Source: Halodurantibacterium daqingensis
Lineage (GTDB): Bacteria; Pseudomonadota; Alphaproteobacteria; Rhodobacterales; Rhodobacteraceae
Reading direction: 5' to 3'
Assembly (NCBI RefSeq): GCF_042666235.1
Contig: NZ_JBHTFQ010000001.1
Coordinates: 62,001 to 126,000 of the forward strand
DNA length: 64,000 nt
Program-made: the position numbers and the translations under genes
Notes under the pieces: model-generated
Seen by the model: the letters and a program-made list of their open reading frames with translations, nothing else
Database searches by the model: none
Told to the model about the DNA's origin: nothing
In this document: positions 1 through 8,193 of the stretch, one piece after another
How the letters are laid out: each line of letters begins with the position of its first letter
Position numbering within the stretch: the stretch's first letter is position 1

Positions 1-176
1 CGGATCAACTGTGGGAAACCACGCTCGACCCCGAGGCGCGCACGCTGCTCCAGGTCCGGATCGAGGATCTGGCCGAGGCTGACGACATCTTCACCAAGCT
101 CATGGGTGATGTGGTGGAGCCGCGGCGCGAGTTCATCCAGCAGAACGCGCTGAGCGTCGAAAACCTCGACTTCTGA
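1..176 (+). CDS. gyrB: DNA gyrase subunit B, C-terminal end (partial)
   Basis: Only the last 57 residues are present; the reading frame begins at base 3 and ends at TGA 174-176. The peptide contains LWETTLDPEART, EADDIFTKLMGD and VEPRREFIQQNAL and ends NLDF. This is the conserved tail of the TOPRIM/C-terminal part of GyrB, the ATPase subunit of the gyrase that introduces negative supercoils. ParE has a related tail, but the VEPRREFI and NLDF-type ending is typical of GyrB. The 5' part lies outside the window. Confidence 0.93.
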   Translation, partial: DQLWETTLDPEARTLLQVRIEDLAEADDIFTKLMGDVVEPRREFIQQNALSVENLDF

Positions 177-181
177 GCCGG

Positions 182-204
182 GCCCGCGCCTTGGTGGCGC
201 GGGC
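182..204. terminator. Hairpin between gyrB and fliP (bidirectional terminator candidate)
   Basis: A perfect 9-bp GC stem (182-190 with 196-204) encloses a 5-nt loop. It lies 5 nt after the gyrB stop and 6 nt before the end of leftward fliP. There is no clear T-tract on either side, so the hairpin is certain but factor-independent termination is only inferred from its position between convergent genes. Confidence 0.55.
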
Positions 205-210
205 GACATG

Positions 211-942
211 TCAGAAGTAACTTCGCACCAGCGCCGCCGAAATAAGGCTCCAGCCGTCAGCAACGACGAAGAAGGCCAGCTTGAACGGCAGCGACACGAT
301 TGCTGGGGGCACCATCATCATGCCCATCGACATCAGGATCGCTGCGACGACGAGATCGATGATCAGGAACGGCAGGAACACGAGAAAGCCGATCTCGAAG
401 GCGCGCGCAACCTCGCTCAACAGGAACGAGGGAATCAGCAGAGACAGGGGCGCATCGGGCACCAAGGCCTGATCTGCGGCATCAGGTCGGAGAGAGCGGA
501 GATGCTCGAAGGTTTCGGCGGTGACCCGGGCGGTCATGAAGCGCCGGAACGGATCAAGCGCCTGGGCGAGGGCGGGCTCGACGGCAAGCTCGCCTTCCAA
601 CAATGGCGCGATGCCGGTTCGATACGCCTCGGAAAAAACCGGCTCCATGACGAAATAGGTCAGGAACAGCGCAAGGCTGACAATCAGCATGTTGGGCGGC
701 GACTGCTGAAGCCCGATCGCCTGGCGCAGGATGGACAGCACCGTCACGATGAACGGAAAGCAGGTCACCATGATGGCGATGCCGGGCACAAGGCTCAGGA
801 TCGTCAGAAGTGCAAGCAGCTGCACCGAGCGGGCGGCAAGCGAACCCTCATCCCCAAAGGAAATCGAAATCTCCTGGGCCGTTCCCGCCGAGGGCATCAC
901 CGCCAGCGCCAGCAGGATCAGCCAACCGAGCCTAAAGCCCAT
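211..942 (-). CDS. fliP: Flagellar type III export apparatus protein FliP
   Basis: A 243-residue inner-membrane protein of the flagellar export gate, where FliP, FliQ and FliR form the channel. An N-terminal signal-like segment (about 1-22) is followed by a hydrophobic block with PGIAIMVTCFPFIVTV (about 52-67), the QSPPNMLIVSLALFLT region, and a C-terminal block with FEIGFLVFLPFLIIDLVVA. These are the FliP signatures, and length is normal for the family. The start overlaps the fliN end by 11 bp, so it is the last gene of the leftward fliF-fliH-fliN-fliP operon. fliO, fliQ and fliR are not in the window. Confidence 0.96.
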   Translation of the reverse strand: MGFRLGWLILLALAVMPSAGTAQEISISFGDEGSLAARSVQLLALLTILSLVPGIAIMVTCFPFIVTVLSILRQAIGLQQSPPNMLIVSLALFLTYFVMEPVFSEAYRTGIAPLLEGELAVEPALAQALDPFRRFMTARVTAETFEHLRSLRPDAADQALVPDAPLSLLIPSFLLSEVARAFEIGFLVFLPFLIIDLVVAAILMSMGMMMVPPAIVSLPFKLAFFVVADGWSLISAALVRSYF

Positions 943-1207
943 CTTGCAGATCCGCCACTTCGGTCAGGCGCACGGCAAGCTGCCCCGCCTGATCGCCGTC
1001 AAGCTCCTGCAGTTCGCCCCGCGCGATCAGCTTGTCACCGACATAAAGCTCGACAGGGTCATCCACCTTGCGGTCAAGCGGCAGGACCGAGTCCCTGCGC
1101 AAGCGCAGCAGATCCCGGACGAGCGGGCGGGCGCGCCCGACCGAGATCGTGATCTCGATCGGAACCTGCGTGAACGGATTGGCGGGCGATGCGAGATTCT
1201 CATCCAT
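932..1207 (-). CDS. fliN: Flagellar motor switch protein FliN
   Basis: A 91-residue SpoA/SpoA-like domain protein of the C-ring, where FliN works with FliM and FliG in torque switching and export docking. The core reads VPIEITISVGRARPLVRDLL, with the conserved DPVELYVGDKLIARGEL stretch and a VRLTEV end. I start it at ATG 1207, which overlaps the fliH stop by 8 bp. The upstream in-frame ATG at 1306 would add 33 unrelated residues inside fliH. FliM and FliG are not encoded here. Confidence 0.93.
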   Translation of the reverse strand: MDENLASPANPFTQVPIEITISVGRARPLVRDLLRLRRDSVLPLDRKVDDPVELYVGDKLIARGELQELDGDQAGQLAVRLTEVADLQDGL

Positions 1208-1796
1208 GGATACGTGCCTCTGATTGCAAAGCGTAGAAACCGGTGACGGCGGCACGGATGTGTTCCACGGCATCGTCAAGGTCGATTGCCGTTTCCGTAT
1301 CGCCAAGGCGAAGGGCTGCCTGGCCCGGCAGAAGCGCCGGATCAGCGAAGAAGTGAACCGGGAAGCCGGGATCCTCGATCGCAGCGGTCACGGCCGCCAG
1401 ATCGTCCTGCGCGACCGCGATCTGCACCGGGATCCCGGCCGCCGCAGCGGCCGCAGGCATCAGCACTTCGGAGATGATCCCCGGAAGCGCCGCGCGTGCA
1501 GCCTCTGGCAGAAGCTTGGCCAGCATTTCGGAGAAGAGCGGTTGCAATGCGCGCAGCACATGACCGCGCGCCTCGTGATAGGTGAACGACATTTCCTGAA
1601 GGGCCTGCGCAATATCTTCGCGCAGGCGCAGCTGATCCTGTTCGGCAGCGCGCATCGCATCGTCCAGCCCGCGCTGGTATCCTTCGTCATAGGCAGTCAA
1701 ACGTGCCGTCTCGAGTTCTTGCTCCGAGAAACGTGGCGGCTCGGGCGCGGCTTCGGGCGCGTCGAATTCACGCAGTTGAATCCTGCGGGCCATCAT
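1200..1796 (-). CDS. fliH: FliH-like flagellar export ATPase regulator
   Basis: A 198-residue soluble protein with an acidic, helical N-terminal half (EQELETARLTAYDEGYQRGLD, then Gln/Glu-rich helix) and a C-terminal half resembling the FliH/HrpE domain (PALLPGQAALRLGDTETAIDL, about 150-170). FliH holds the export ATPase FliI in check and links it to the C-ring. The identification rests on this layout plus position between fliF and fliN, since FliH diverges quickly. ATG 1796 is chosen because it forms an ATGA overlap with the fliF stop; a second ATG at 1793 is equally possible. Confidence 0.83.
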   Translation of the reverse strand: MMARRIQLREFDAPEAAPEPPRFSEQELETARLTAYDEGYQRGLDDAMRAAEQDQLRLREDIAQALQEMSFTYHEARGHVLRALQPLFSEMLAKLLPEAARAALPGIISEVLMPAAAAAAGIPVQIAVAQDDLAAVTAAIEDPGFPVHFFADPALLPGQAALRLGDTETAIDLDDAVEHIRAAVTGFYALQSEARIHG

Positions 1797-3385
1797 GCGC
1801 GCTCCTCCCGGTCTTCCATCCATCCGCGCAGGATCTCGACCGATTCCTGCTGGCGTTCCTCGATCAGCCTGCGAAGACGAGATACGGGATCGTCGCTTTC
1901 AAAGCTCTCGCCCGGGTCGCCTGTCATGATGGGGAACATCGGCAGATCGCCAAGATCTATCTCTCCCGAAAGCGGCGGCAGTTCGGGCAGGGCCGTCGCT
2001 GCGGCCTCGGGCTCGGCCGGTGGTGCAGGCAGCGCGGCAGGCGTGGCTTGGGCGCTGAGCAGCGGCCGCACCACAAACAGTCCCAACACTAGGGCCACCA
2101 ACGCCAGAACTGCCAGCTGGATGAGCGACATGAGATCGAGTCCACCCAGTATGTTCGCTTCGACCAGCGCGCCGAGGGGCTGCACCGGCTCGAACTCGAA
2201 CGCCTTGATCGTGATCACGTCCCCACGTGCGTCATCAAAGCCGATCGCCGAAGCCACAAGTTCCTTCAAAGCCTCGAGCTCGGCTTCGGATCTCGGCGCC
2301 AGCACCGGGATTCCATCCGCGCCCGGAACCTTCGGTTCATCCAGAAGCACCGCCACCGAAATGCGGCGAATCGAACCGGGCGCGCGGATGACCTCACGCT
2401 GAAGCTCAGAGACTTCATAATTGACCCGCTCCCGCGTTTCGGCTGTCTGGCTTTGCGAGCTTCCGCCCCCATTCGCGGCCTCGCCATCCGGGAGGTTGCT
2501 GGCAACCGTCACCTGCGCCCGGCCCTGATCGTTTGAGCTGGTGCTGCGTTCCTCGGTTTCTGCACTGATGGCCACGCGGCTTTCCGGGTCAAAGCGTCGC
2601 TCGACGATCTGCTCGCTTTCCATAAGGGTTTCGACGCTGACCTCGACCACTGCCTTGCCGGCACCGACCCGAGCCTCAAGGAGCCGCTCCACGTTGCGCT
2701 TCAACTCCAGCGCGCGATCGTCGCCGGTGCGGGCAACCGCAGTGGGGTCATCTCCGGCGACGACGATACCGCCAACGCTGTCGATCACCGAAACATCCTC
2801 GGGCTGAAGCCCCGCCACCGCCGATGCGACCAGAAACTTCAGCGCCTTCGCCTGACCGGGGGCGAGCTGTCCGCCAAGCGTCGTCACCGTAACCGATGCA
2901 GAGGGCCGGATTTCGCGCCGGAAAGGCTGGGTTCCGGCCGGTGCAATATGGACGCGGGCGGCGCGGATCTGCGGACTGGCGGTAATGGTCCGTGCCAGTT
3001 CACCTTCTTTCGCGCGCCAATAGGCGGCGTCGAACATCTGCGATGTGGTGCCGAAACCCGACAGGCCGTCAAGAAGTTCGTATCCTGCGGCATTGTTGCT
3101 GGGCAGCCCGTCGGCGGCAAGCGACATCCGGATCTCGTCCCTCCGGGGGCTTTCCACCCAGATCGAATCACCTCTGACTTCGTAGGTGATGCCCCGCTGA
3201 TCGAGCGCACGCACGACTTCGCCCGCCGGCCCGCTTTCAAGCCCGCCGTAAAGCAGCCCCATCGTCGGCGCGGTCGCAAGGCGGGCAACCGCGAGAACGG
3301 CGGCAAACATGGCAACAGTTGCGAGGACGACGACAGCCTTGCGCTGCGGGCTGAGGGCGGACCAGACCGAAAGTAACTGCGGCAC
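1793..3385 (-). CDS. fliF: Flagellar M-ring protein FliF
   Basis: A 530-residue MS-ring protein that forms the base on which rotor and export gate assemble. Visible parts: a first membrane helix (about 18-36), ring-building motifs including LLYGGLESG and GYELLDGLSGFGTT with TIxASPQIRAARVHIA, a long variable linker rich in Ser/Thr/Glu, a second membrane helix (about 415-438) and an acidic FliG-binding tail. I start at GTG 3385, which has AGGAG 7 nt upstream; the longer frame from 3430 adds 15 residues without a ribosome binding site. First gene of the leftward flagellar operon. Confidence 0.95.
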   Translation of the reverse strand: MPQLLSVWSALSPQRKAVVVLATVAMFAAVLAVARLATAPTMGLLYGGLESGPAGEVVRALDQRGITYEVRGDSIWVESPRRDEIRMSLAADGLPSNNAAGYELLDGLSGFGTTSQMFDAAYWRAKEGELARTITASPQIRAARVHIAPAGTQPFRREIRPSASVTVTTLGGQLAPGQAKALKFLVASAVAGLQPEDVSVIDSVGGIVVAGDDPTAVARTGDDRALELKRNVERLLEARVGAGKAVVEVSVETLMESEQIVERRFDPESRVAISAETEERSTSSNDQGRAQVTVASNLPDGEAANGGGSSQSQTAETRERVNYEVSELQREVIRAPGSIRRISVAVLLDEPKVPGADGIPVLAPRSEAELEALKELVASAIGFDDARGDVITIKAFEFEPVQPLGALVEANILGGLDLMSLIQLAVLALVALVLGLFVVRPLLSAQATPAALPAPPAEPEAAATALPELPPLSGEIDLGDLPMFPIMTGDPGESFESDDPVSRLRRLIEERQQESVEILRGWMEDREERA

Positions 3386-3445
3386 GGCGATTCTCCTTTC
3401 ATGGGGGCCTTCTGCCCCGCGCCGGGCCACTTTTGCCGATCGGAC

Positions 3446-3460
3446 TTAACAATTGGTTAG
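3446..3460. promoter_or_regulatory. Candidate CtrA-binding site between fliF and fliL
   Basis: TTAA (3446-3449), seven bases, then TTAG (3457-3460) matches seven of eight fixed positions of the TTAA-N7-TTAA consensus of the alphaproteobacterial response regulator CtrA. It lies in the 121-bp divergent gap between fliF and fliL, where a shared flagellar promoter region is expected. CtrA control of motility is known in Rhodobacterales. The match is imperfect, and AT-rich octamers occur by chance. Confidence 0.4.
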
Positions 3461-3506
3461 TGTCCTCAGGCCTATAGACGATGAGCAACCTAGAACGGGG
3501 AACCTC

Positions 3507-3977
3507 ATGTCCGAGTCGGAAGAACTGACGGAAAAGACCGTGGGCAAGCGAAGCAAGCTGCCTCTTGTCCTTGGCATTTGCGCGGCACTGCTTCTGGGCG
3601 GTGCGGGATTCTACACCGTCTACAGCGGGCTGATTCCCGCCTTCGTCAGCAGCAGCAGCAAGCCGGGCGGCGAAGCGGCACCAAGCTTCGTGCCCCTTGA
3701 TCCGCTCATCATCTCGCTGGGTCCGCAGTCGCGCAGCACCCACCTCCGCTTCGCTGCCCAGCTCGAGGTCGATGGCGCGCATCAGAAGGAGATCGTGGCC
3801 CTCATGCCCCGGATCCAGGATGCGATGAACGGCTATCTTCACGCGCTCGAGATGCGTGAACTGGAGGAGCCGGGCGCCCTGATCCGACTGCGCGCCCAGA
3901 TGCTGCGCCGCATCCAGATCGTCACCGGAGAAGGCCGGGTCAAGGACCTTCTCGTTACCGAATTCGTCCTGAACTGA
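3507..3977 (+). CDS. fliL: Flagellar basal body-associated protein FliL
   Basis: A 156-residue single-pass membrane protein: a short charged cytoplasmic N-terminus, one membrane helix (about 20-40, LPLVLGICAALLLGGAGFY), then a periplasmic FliL domain with FVPLDPLIISLG and a C-terminal RIQIVTGEGRVKDLLVTEFVLN-type ending. FliL rings surround the stator and stabilise torque generation. ATG 3507 gives the usual short N-terminus; the upstream in-frame ATG (3453) adds 18 implausible residues. It leads a rightward transcription unit with the next four genes. Confidence 0.92.
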   Translation: MSESEELTEKTVGKRSKLPLVLGICAALLLGGAGFYTVYSGLIPAFVSSSSKPGGEAAPSFVPLDPLIISLGPQSRSTHLRFAAQLEVDGAHQKEIVALMPRIQDAMNGYLHALEMRELEEPGALIRLRAQMLRRIQIVTGEGRVKDLLVTEFVLN

Positions 3978-3985
3978 GGCTCAAG

Positions 3986-4351
3986 ATGCAGATCATTTCC
4001 GATATTCTTCTTGCCGCGGGCGCCATTGCCGCCGCGGTCTACTGCCTGGTCCTGTCGCGCCGGCTCAAGCGCTTCACGCGGCTCGAGGGTGGCATGGGCG
4101 GTGCAATCGCCGTGCTGTCGGCCCAAGTGGACGAACTGACACGCGCCCTCAAGCGCGCCGAGGCGGCCACGAAGGCCTCGGCCGGCGCGCTTGATGAACA
4201 GATGGCGCGTGCCGCGGCCGCAACGAACCGGCTCGAGCTTCTGCTCGCCGCAATGCATGACCTGCCCGACCTTGAAGAAATTCCCCGAACCATGTCCCGC
4301 CGCTCTGTGCGACGCAATTCCACCCGCAGCCGTTATGAGGTGGCGGAATGA
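3986..4351 (+). CDS. Membrane-anchored coiled-coil protein of the flagellar operon
   Basis: A 121-residue protein with one N-terminal membrane helix (about 5-23), a long Ala/Glu/Arg helix with heptad-like spacing (about 35-92), and a basic Arg/Ser-rich tail. It starts 8 nt after fliL and overlaps motE by an ATGA, so it belongs to the stator-side operon. Similar small proteins sit at this position in Rhodobacterales flagellar clusters, possibly the DUF6468 family, but I cannot confirm the family or assign a function. Confidence 0.72.
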   Translation: MQIISDILLAAGAIAAAVYCLVLSRRLKRFTRLEGGMGGAIAVLSAQVDELTRALKRAEAATKASAGALDEQMARAAAATNRLELLLAAMHDLPDLEEIPRTMSRRSVRRNSTRSRYEVAE

Positions 4352-4917
4352 AGGCCGCACCGAAACCCCGAGGCCGTGCGCGCCGCGGGACTCTGTGGAT
4401 CGTCGTGGCGGTTCTGGCTGCTTCCGGCGCAATCCGGCTCGGCGTCGGCGTCGCCGAGGCCGTCGCGCGCGACGAGACGGAAAGACCGCCGGCGACTGCC
4501 GCGGCGGCCCCCGACCCCGCGCCCCTTCTCGCGGCCCTTCAAGCGCGTGAAGCCCGGGTTGCCGAAATGGAGGCAGCACTCGCCGACCGGATGCAGGCGC
4601 TGAGCGTCGCCGAAAGCCGCATCAGCCTGCAGATGCAGGCACTGGTTGACGCCGAACGCGCCCTTTCCGCAACCCTCGCCCTGGCTGATCAGGCGGCAGA
4701 AACGGATATCGCGCGGCTGACAGCAGTTTACGAAAGCATGAAGCCGAAGGATGCCGCAATCCTGTTCGAGGAGATGGAGCCCGAGTTTGCCGCAGGCTTC
4801 CTTGCACGGATGCGACCCGAAGCGGCAGCAGGTGTGCTTGCCGGGCTCGAGCCGCGCAGCGCCTATGCCATCAGCGTGATCCTCGCCGGGCGCAACGCCC
4901 TTGTTCCGACGGAGTAG
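4348..4917 (+). CDS. motE: MotE-like flagellar protein (MgtE N-domain-like)
   Basis: A 189-residue protein with an N-terminal membrane anchor or signal (about 14-36), a predicted coiled coil (about 58-120), and a C-terminal segment KPKDAAILFEEMEPEFAAGFL...MRPEAAAGVLAGLEP matching the MgtE N-terminal-like fold of MotE. In rhizobia MotE is a periplasmic chaperone for MotC. Position before motA supports a motor role. No recognisable motC is present, so its partner here is unknown; the next-but-one gene is a candidate. Confidence 0.82.
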   Translation: MKAAPKPRGRARRGTLWIVVAVLAASGAIRLGVGVAEAVARDETERPPATAAAAPDPAPLLAALQAREARVAEMEAALADRMQALSVAESRISLQMQALVDAERALSATLALADQAAETDIARLTAVYESMKPKDAAILFEEMEPEFAAGFLARMRPEAAAGVLAGLEPRSAYAISVILAGRNALVPTE

Positions 4918-4990
4918 CCGCAATGGAACGCTTTGTTAATGATCCTGCCGAAAGCTTCGGGCAGGCACGATTCCAGCCGGAGGCAGCGAC

Positions 4991-5860
4991 ATGATCGGTA
5001 TTTTCGGGATAGCAATGATCTTCGTCATGGTGTTCGGCGGCTATCTTGCCGCGGGTGGACACATGGGGATCATCCTCAAATCGCTGCCGTTCGAGCTGAT
5101 GATCATCGGCGGCGCGGCGGTCGGTGCGTTTCTCATCGCGAATGACAAGGCCGCGATCAAGGCGACGCTCCGCGATCTGCGCAAGGTGTTCAAGGGACCC
5201 GTGTGGCAGCCAGGAGATTATCGTGACCTGCTGTGCCTTCTGTTCGAGCTGATCCGCCTGGCCCGCCAGAACGCGGTAGCGCTTGAAGAACATATCGAAG
5301 CACCCGCGACCTCCGAGATCTTCAACCGCTATCCCCGCATCCTTGCCGATCACGAGGCGGTGGAACTGATCTGTGACACGCTCCGCTCGGCCTCGATGAA
5401 TTATGACGATCCGCATCAGGTGGAAGAGGTTCTGCAGAAGCGCATGGAAACGAACATGCAGCATGCAATGCATTCAAGCCACGCGCTGCAGACTGTCGCC
5501 GATGCACTTCCCGCGCTGGGTATCGTTGCGGCCGTTCTGGGGGTGATCAAGACGATGGGTTCCATCGACCAGCCGCCCGAGATCCTGGGCAAGATGATCG
5601 GTGGTGCGTTGGTCGGCACCTTTCTGGGGGTTTTCCTTGCCTACGGGATGGTCGGGCCCTTTGCCAACCGCCTGAAGGCGGTGATCGAGGAAGACGCCCA
5701 TTTCTACCAGCTGATCCGCGAGGTGCTGGTTGCCAACCTTCACAACCACGCCACCAACATCTGCATCGAGGTCGGACGTCAGAATACCCCGCATCACGTC
5801 CGGCCAAGCTTTGGCGAGCTTGAGGATGCGCTGAAAACCGTCAAGCAGGAGGCAGCATGA
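4991..5860 (+). CDS. motA: Flagellar motor stator protein MotA
   Basis: A 289-residue stator subunit with four membrane segments: helices near 2-24 and 31-52, and a second pair in the C-terminal half around ADALPALGIVAAVLGVIKTMG and GKMIGGALVGTFLGVFLAYG. The conserved proline motif DALPALGI and the long cytoplasmic loop between the pairs identify MotA. GGAGG lies 7 nt before ATG 4991. MotA needs MotB for the proton channel, and motB is absent from this window. Confidence 0.96.
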   Translation: MIGIFGIAMIFVMVFGGYLAAGGHMGIILKSLPFELMIIGGAAVGAFLIANDKAAIKATLRDLRKVFKGPVWQPGDYRDLLCLLFELIRLARQNAVALEEHIEAPATSEIFNRYPRILADHEAVELICDTLRSASMNYDDPHQVEEVLQKRMETNMQHAMHSSHALQTVADALPALGIVAAVLGVIKTMGSIDQPPEILGKMIGGALVGTFLGVFLAYGMVGPFANRLKAVIEEDAHFYQLIREVLVANLHNHATNICIEVGRQNTPHHVRPSFGELEDALKTVKQEAA

Positions 5861-8130
5861 AACGGATCCTTACCTTCACCAGCGCACTTGCACTCCTTGC
5901 AGCCCCGGCCGTTGCGGAAGAGGTGCGGGTCCTGTCCGGCGAACACGGCCGCTTCACACGCCTCGCCATGGTGCTGGAAAGCCCCTCGGGCTGGGAATTC
6001 GGCCGCGTCGAAGGCGGCTATGAGCTTCGCTTTGCACGCGGCGGGATCAGCTTTGATACCACCAGCGTCTTCAGCCGGATCGCGCGGCGCCGCATCGCGG
6101 ACGTGGCGGTGAACCCGACGACGAACGGCCTTCGCATCGCCCTGGACTGCACATGTTATGCCAACGTCTTCGAGGACCGGCCCGGGCTTATCGTCATCGA
6201 CATCCGCGAGGGGCGCGCGCCCGCCGCCTCGCGCTTCGAGATGGCCCTGTCGGACGTACCCCCGGCGGTTCCGGCAATCATCGCCCCCAATGCCCCGGAA
6301 GCCATCGCAACCGATTTCAGCCTGTATTGGCGCGGTCGTCTGGTCTCCGAGGGGCCGCCCGTCCGCGCCGAAGCGCCATCGCCCGAACCGGACCCGGACG
6401 ATACCGGTCGCTTTGCCCAGGCACAGGCACATCTCGTGGAACAGCTTGCCCGCGCCGCCTCGCAGGGTCTTCTTGAGGCAAGTGTCGCGGATCTTCCGGG
6501 CACCCCGGGCGCCGAGCCGTCACCCAGCGCGCCCCCGCCGCCCGAACCTGCCCCCGCCCTCGCAGGTCACCTCAGCCTGCGCGCACAAAGCGCGCTCGAT
6601 CGCGAGCTTGCCGGCCCTGCGGCCCGGCTTGCCGATATCTCTCCTTCAATCTGCGCCCCCGACAGCGTCTTCGATCTTTCCGATCAGGGGGACGGGCGCC
6701 CGGCGGCCGATCAGATAGCACGGGCACGCGCTGCCGTGGTGGGCGAATTCGATACCCCTTCTGTCGCAGCCATCGAAGCCATGGCGCGAACCTATCTTCA
6801 TTTCGGGTTCGGGGCCGAGGCACGGCGCAGCCTTACCGCGTTCAACGTGGTCGTTCCCAACGGCGAGATCCTCGCCACCATGGGGTACATCCTCGATTCT
6901 CAGCAACCGCGCTCCCAGAGCTCCCTGGCCGGGATGACGGGATGCGACGGGGCTGCGGCCCTCTGGGCGCTGCTCGCAGCCGCCTCTCCCCCCGAGCGGG
7001 ACACAGTCAACACCGAGGCGGTCGTTCAGGGTTTTTCTGCACTTCCTCTGCATCTGCGGCGTCATCTTGGCGACCGCCTTGCCGAGCGCCTGCTTGCGCT
7101 GGGTGAGACAGAGGCCGCAGAACTGGTCCGCAAGGCGATCGAGCGCGCCATCCCGGACGATGAAAGCGGGCTTTCGCTGCTGAACGCGCGGATGAACATT
7201 GCACGTGGCAAAGACAGCGCCGCCGAGAAAGAGCTTCGACGGGCAGCCCAGGCAGGCGGAGCGGAGGGGGCAGAGGCCCATGCCTGGCTTGTCGAGACGC
7301 GGCTGCGGCAGGGGCAACCCGTCGATCCCGATCTTGTCGCCACCGCTGCGGCCCTTGCCTTCGAACACCGCGGTACAGAGCTTGGCCGCCGTCTTGCGCG
7401 GGCCGAGGTGCTGGCGCTTGCCGCGTCCGGCGCGATCCCGGACGCCTTTGCCGCCTTCGTCCGGCACGGGCAGGATCCGGATGCCGCAGATCCGCTGCTT
7501 GAGTATCTGACGGGCCTTGCCCCCGATGCTATGTTTGTCGAGCTTCTCTACGCGCATCGCGACCTTCTCGAGACCCCGCGCCCAGCAGCCCTTCGGCGCG
7601 CGGTTGCGCGCAGGCTGATCGATCTCGGCTTTCCGGAACTAGGGCAGTTGCCGCTTCTTGTTGCATTGCCGCCGGAAGCGGCGGATCGGGTACTTCTGGC
7701 CGAAGCCGCTCTGACCCGTCGCGACCCCCAGCAGGCGCTTCGGCATCTTGCCGGGCTTGAGGGGGCGCCGGCGTCGCGTGTGCGGGGACTGGCCCTTGAG
7801 GCGCTTGGCCAGCATGCAGCGGCCGCCCTGGCCTTCGCCGAGGCGGAGGACGGGGCACTGCAGGCCGAGGCGCTTTGGAGGGCGGGCGATATCGCAGGCG
7901 CGGCAGAACTCGATCCGGTGCGCCGCGACACTCTGGCGGCCATCGCGCCGACGGTCCTGCCCCAGCAAAGCGATGCCGACACGTCAGAAACCCTGCCAGG
8001 GGACACAGCGGCCGCAGCCGAGCTTGAGGTGACGCTCGCCGCAAGCCGCAGCCTTCTTGAGGACAGCCGCGCCAACCGAGAGTCCCTCGAAGCCCTGCTT
8101 GCAGCCTTCGAACTCCCGCGCCGACCCTGA
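5857..8130 (+). CDS. Secreted repeat-rich protein co-transcribed with motA, function unknown
   Basis: A 757-residue protein starting in an ATGA overlap with motA, with an AGGAGG-like site just upstream. Residues 1-20 form a Sec signal peptide ending APAVAEE. Residues about 25-115 look like a small beta domain. A Pro/Ala linker (about 150-240) follows, and the rest is Ala/Leu/Arg-rich helical sequence suggestive of TPR/Sel1-like helical repeats. It may be a periplasmic motor or basal-body component, perhaps working with MotE, but the role is inferred only from the operon. I see no catalytic motif. Confidence 0.8.
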   Translation: MKRILTFTSALALLAAPAVAEEVRVLSGEHGRFTRLAMVLESPSGWEFGRVEGGYELRFARGGISFDTTSVFSRIARRRIADVAVNPTTNGLRIALDCTCYANVFEDRPGLIVIDIREGRAPAASRFEMALSDVPPAVPAIIAPNAPEAIATDFSLYWRGRLVSEGPPVRAEAPSPEPDPDDTGRFAQAQAHLVEQLARAASQGLLEASVADLPGTPGAEPSPSAPPPPEPAPALAGHLSLRAQSALDRELAGPAARLADISPSICAPDSVFDLSDQGDGRPAADQIARARAAVVGEFDTPSVAAIEAMARTYLHFGFGAEARRSLTAFNVVVPNGEILATMGYILDSQQPRSQSSLAGMTGCDGAAALWALLAAASPPERDTVNTEAVVQGFSALPLHLRRHLGDRLAERLLALGETEAAELVRKAIERAIPDDESGLSLLNARMNIARGKDSAAEKELRRAAQAGGAEGAEAHAWLVETRLRQGQPVDPDLVATAAALAFEHRGTELGRRLARAEVLALAASGAIPDAFAAFVRHGQDPDAADPLLEYLTGLAPDAMFVELLYAHRDLLETPRPAALRRAVARRLIDLGFPELGQLPLLVALPPEAADRVLLAEAALTRRDPQQALRHLAGLEGAPASRVRGLALEALGQHAAAALAFAEAEDGALQAEALWRAGDIAGAAELDPVRRDTLAAIAPTVLPQQSDADTSETLPGDTAAAAELEVTLAASRSLLEDSRANRESLEALLAAFELPRRP

Positions 8131-8137
8131 GCCCTGG

Positions 8138-8160
8138 GGCCCGGGTTGCAGCCCCGGGCC
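8138..8160 (+). terminator. Hairpin after the motA operon
   Basis: An 8-bp perfect GC stem (8138-8145 with 8153-8160) with a 7-nt loop begins 7 nt after the stop of the 757-residue gene. No T-tract follows. It may end the flagellar transcript before hslV, which starts 33 nt downstream. Confidence 0.5.
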
Positions 8161-8193
8161 ACAACCGCCATATACCCCGAAACGGAGGCACTC

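Noticed and set aside
208..1152. A 314-codon plus-strand frame over fliP and fliN
   Set aside because: Composition is His/Arg/Gln-rich and it lies opposite two clear flagellar genes.
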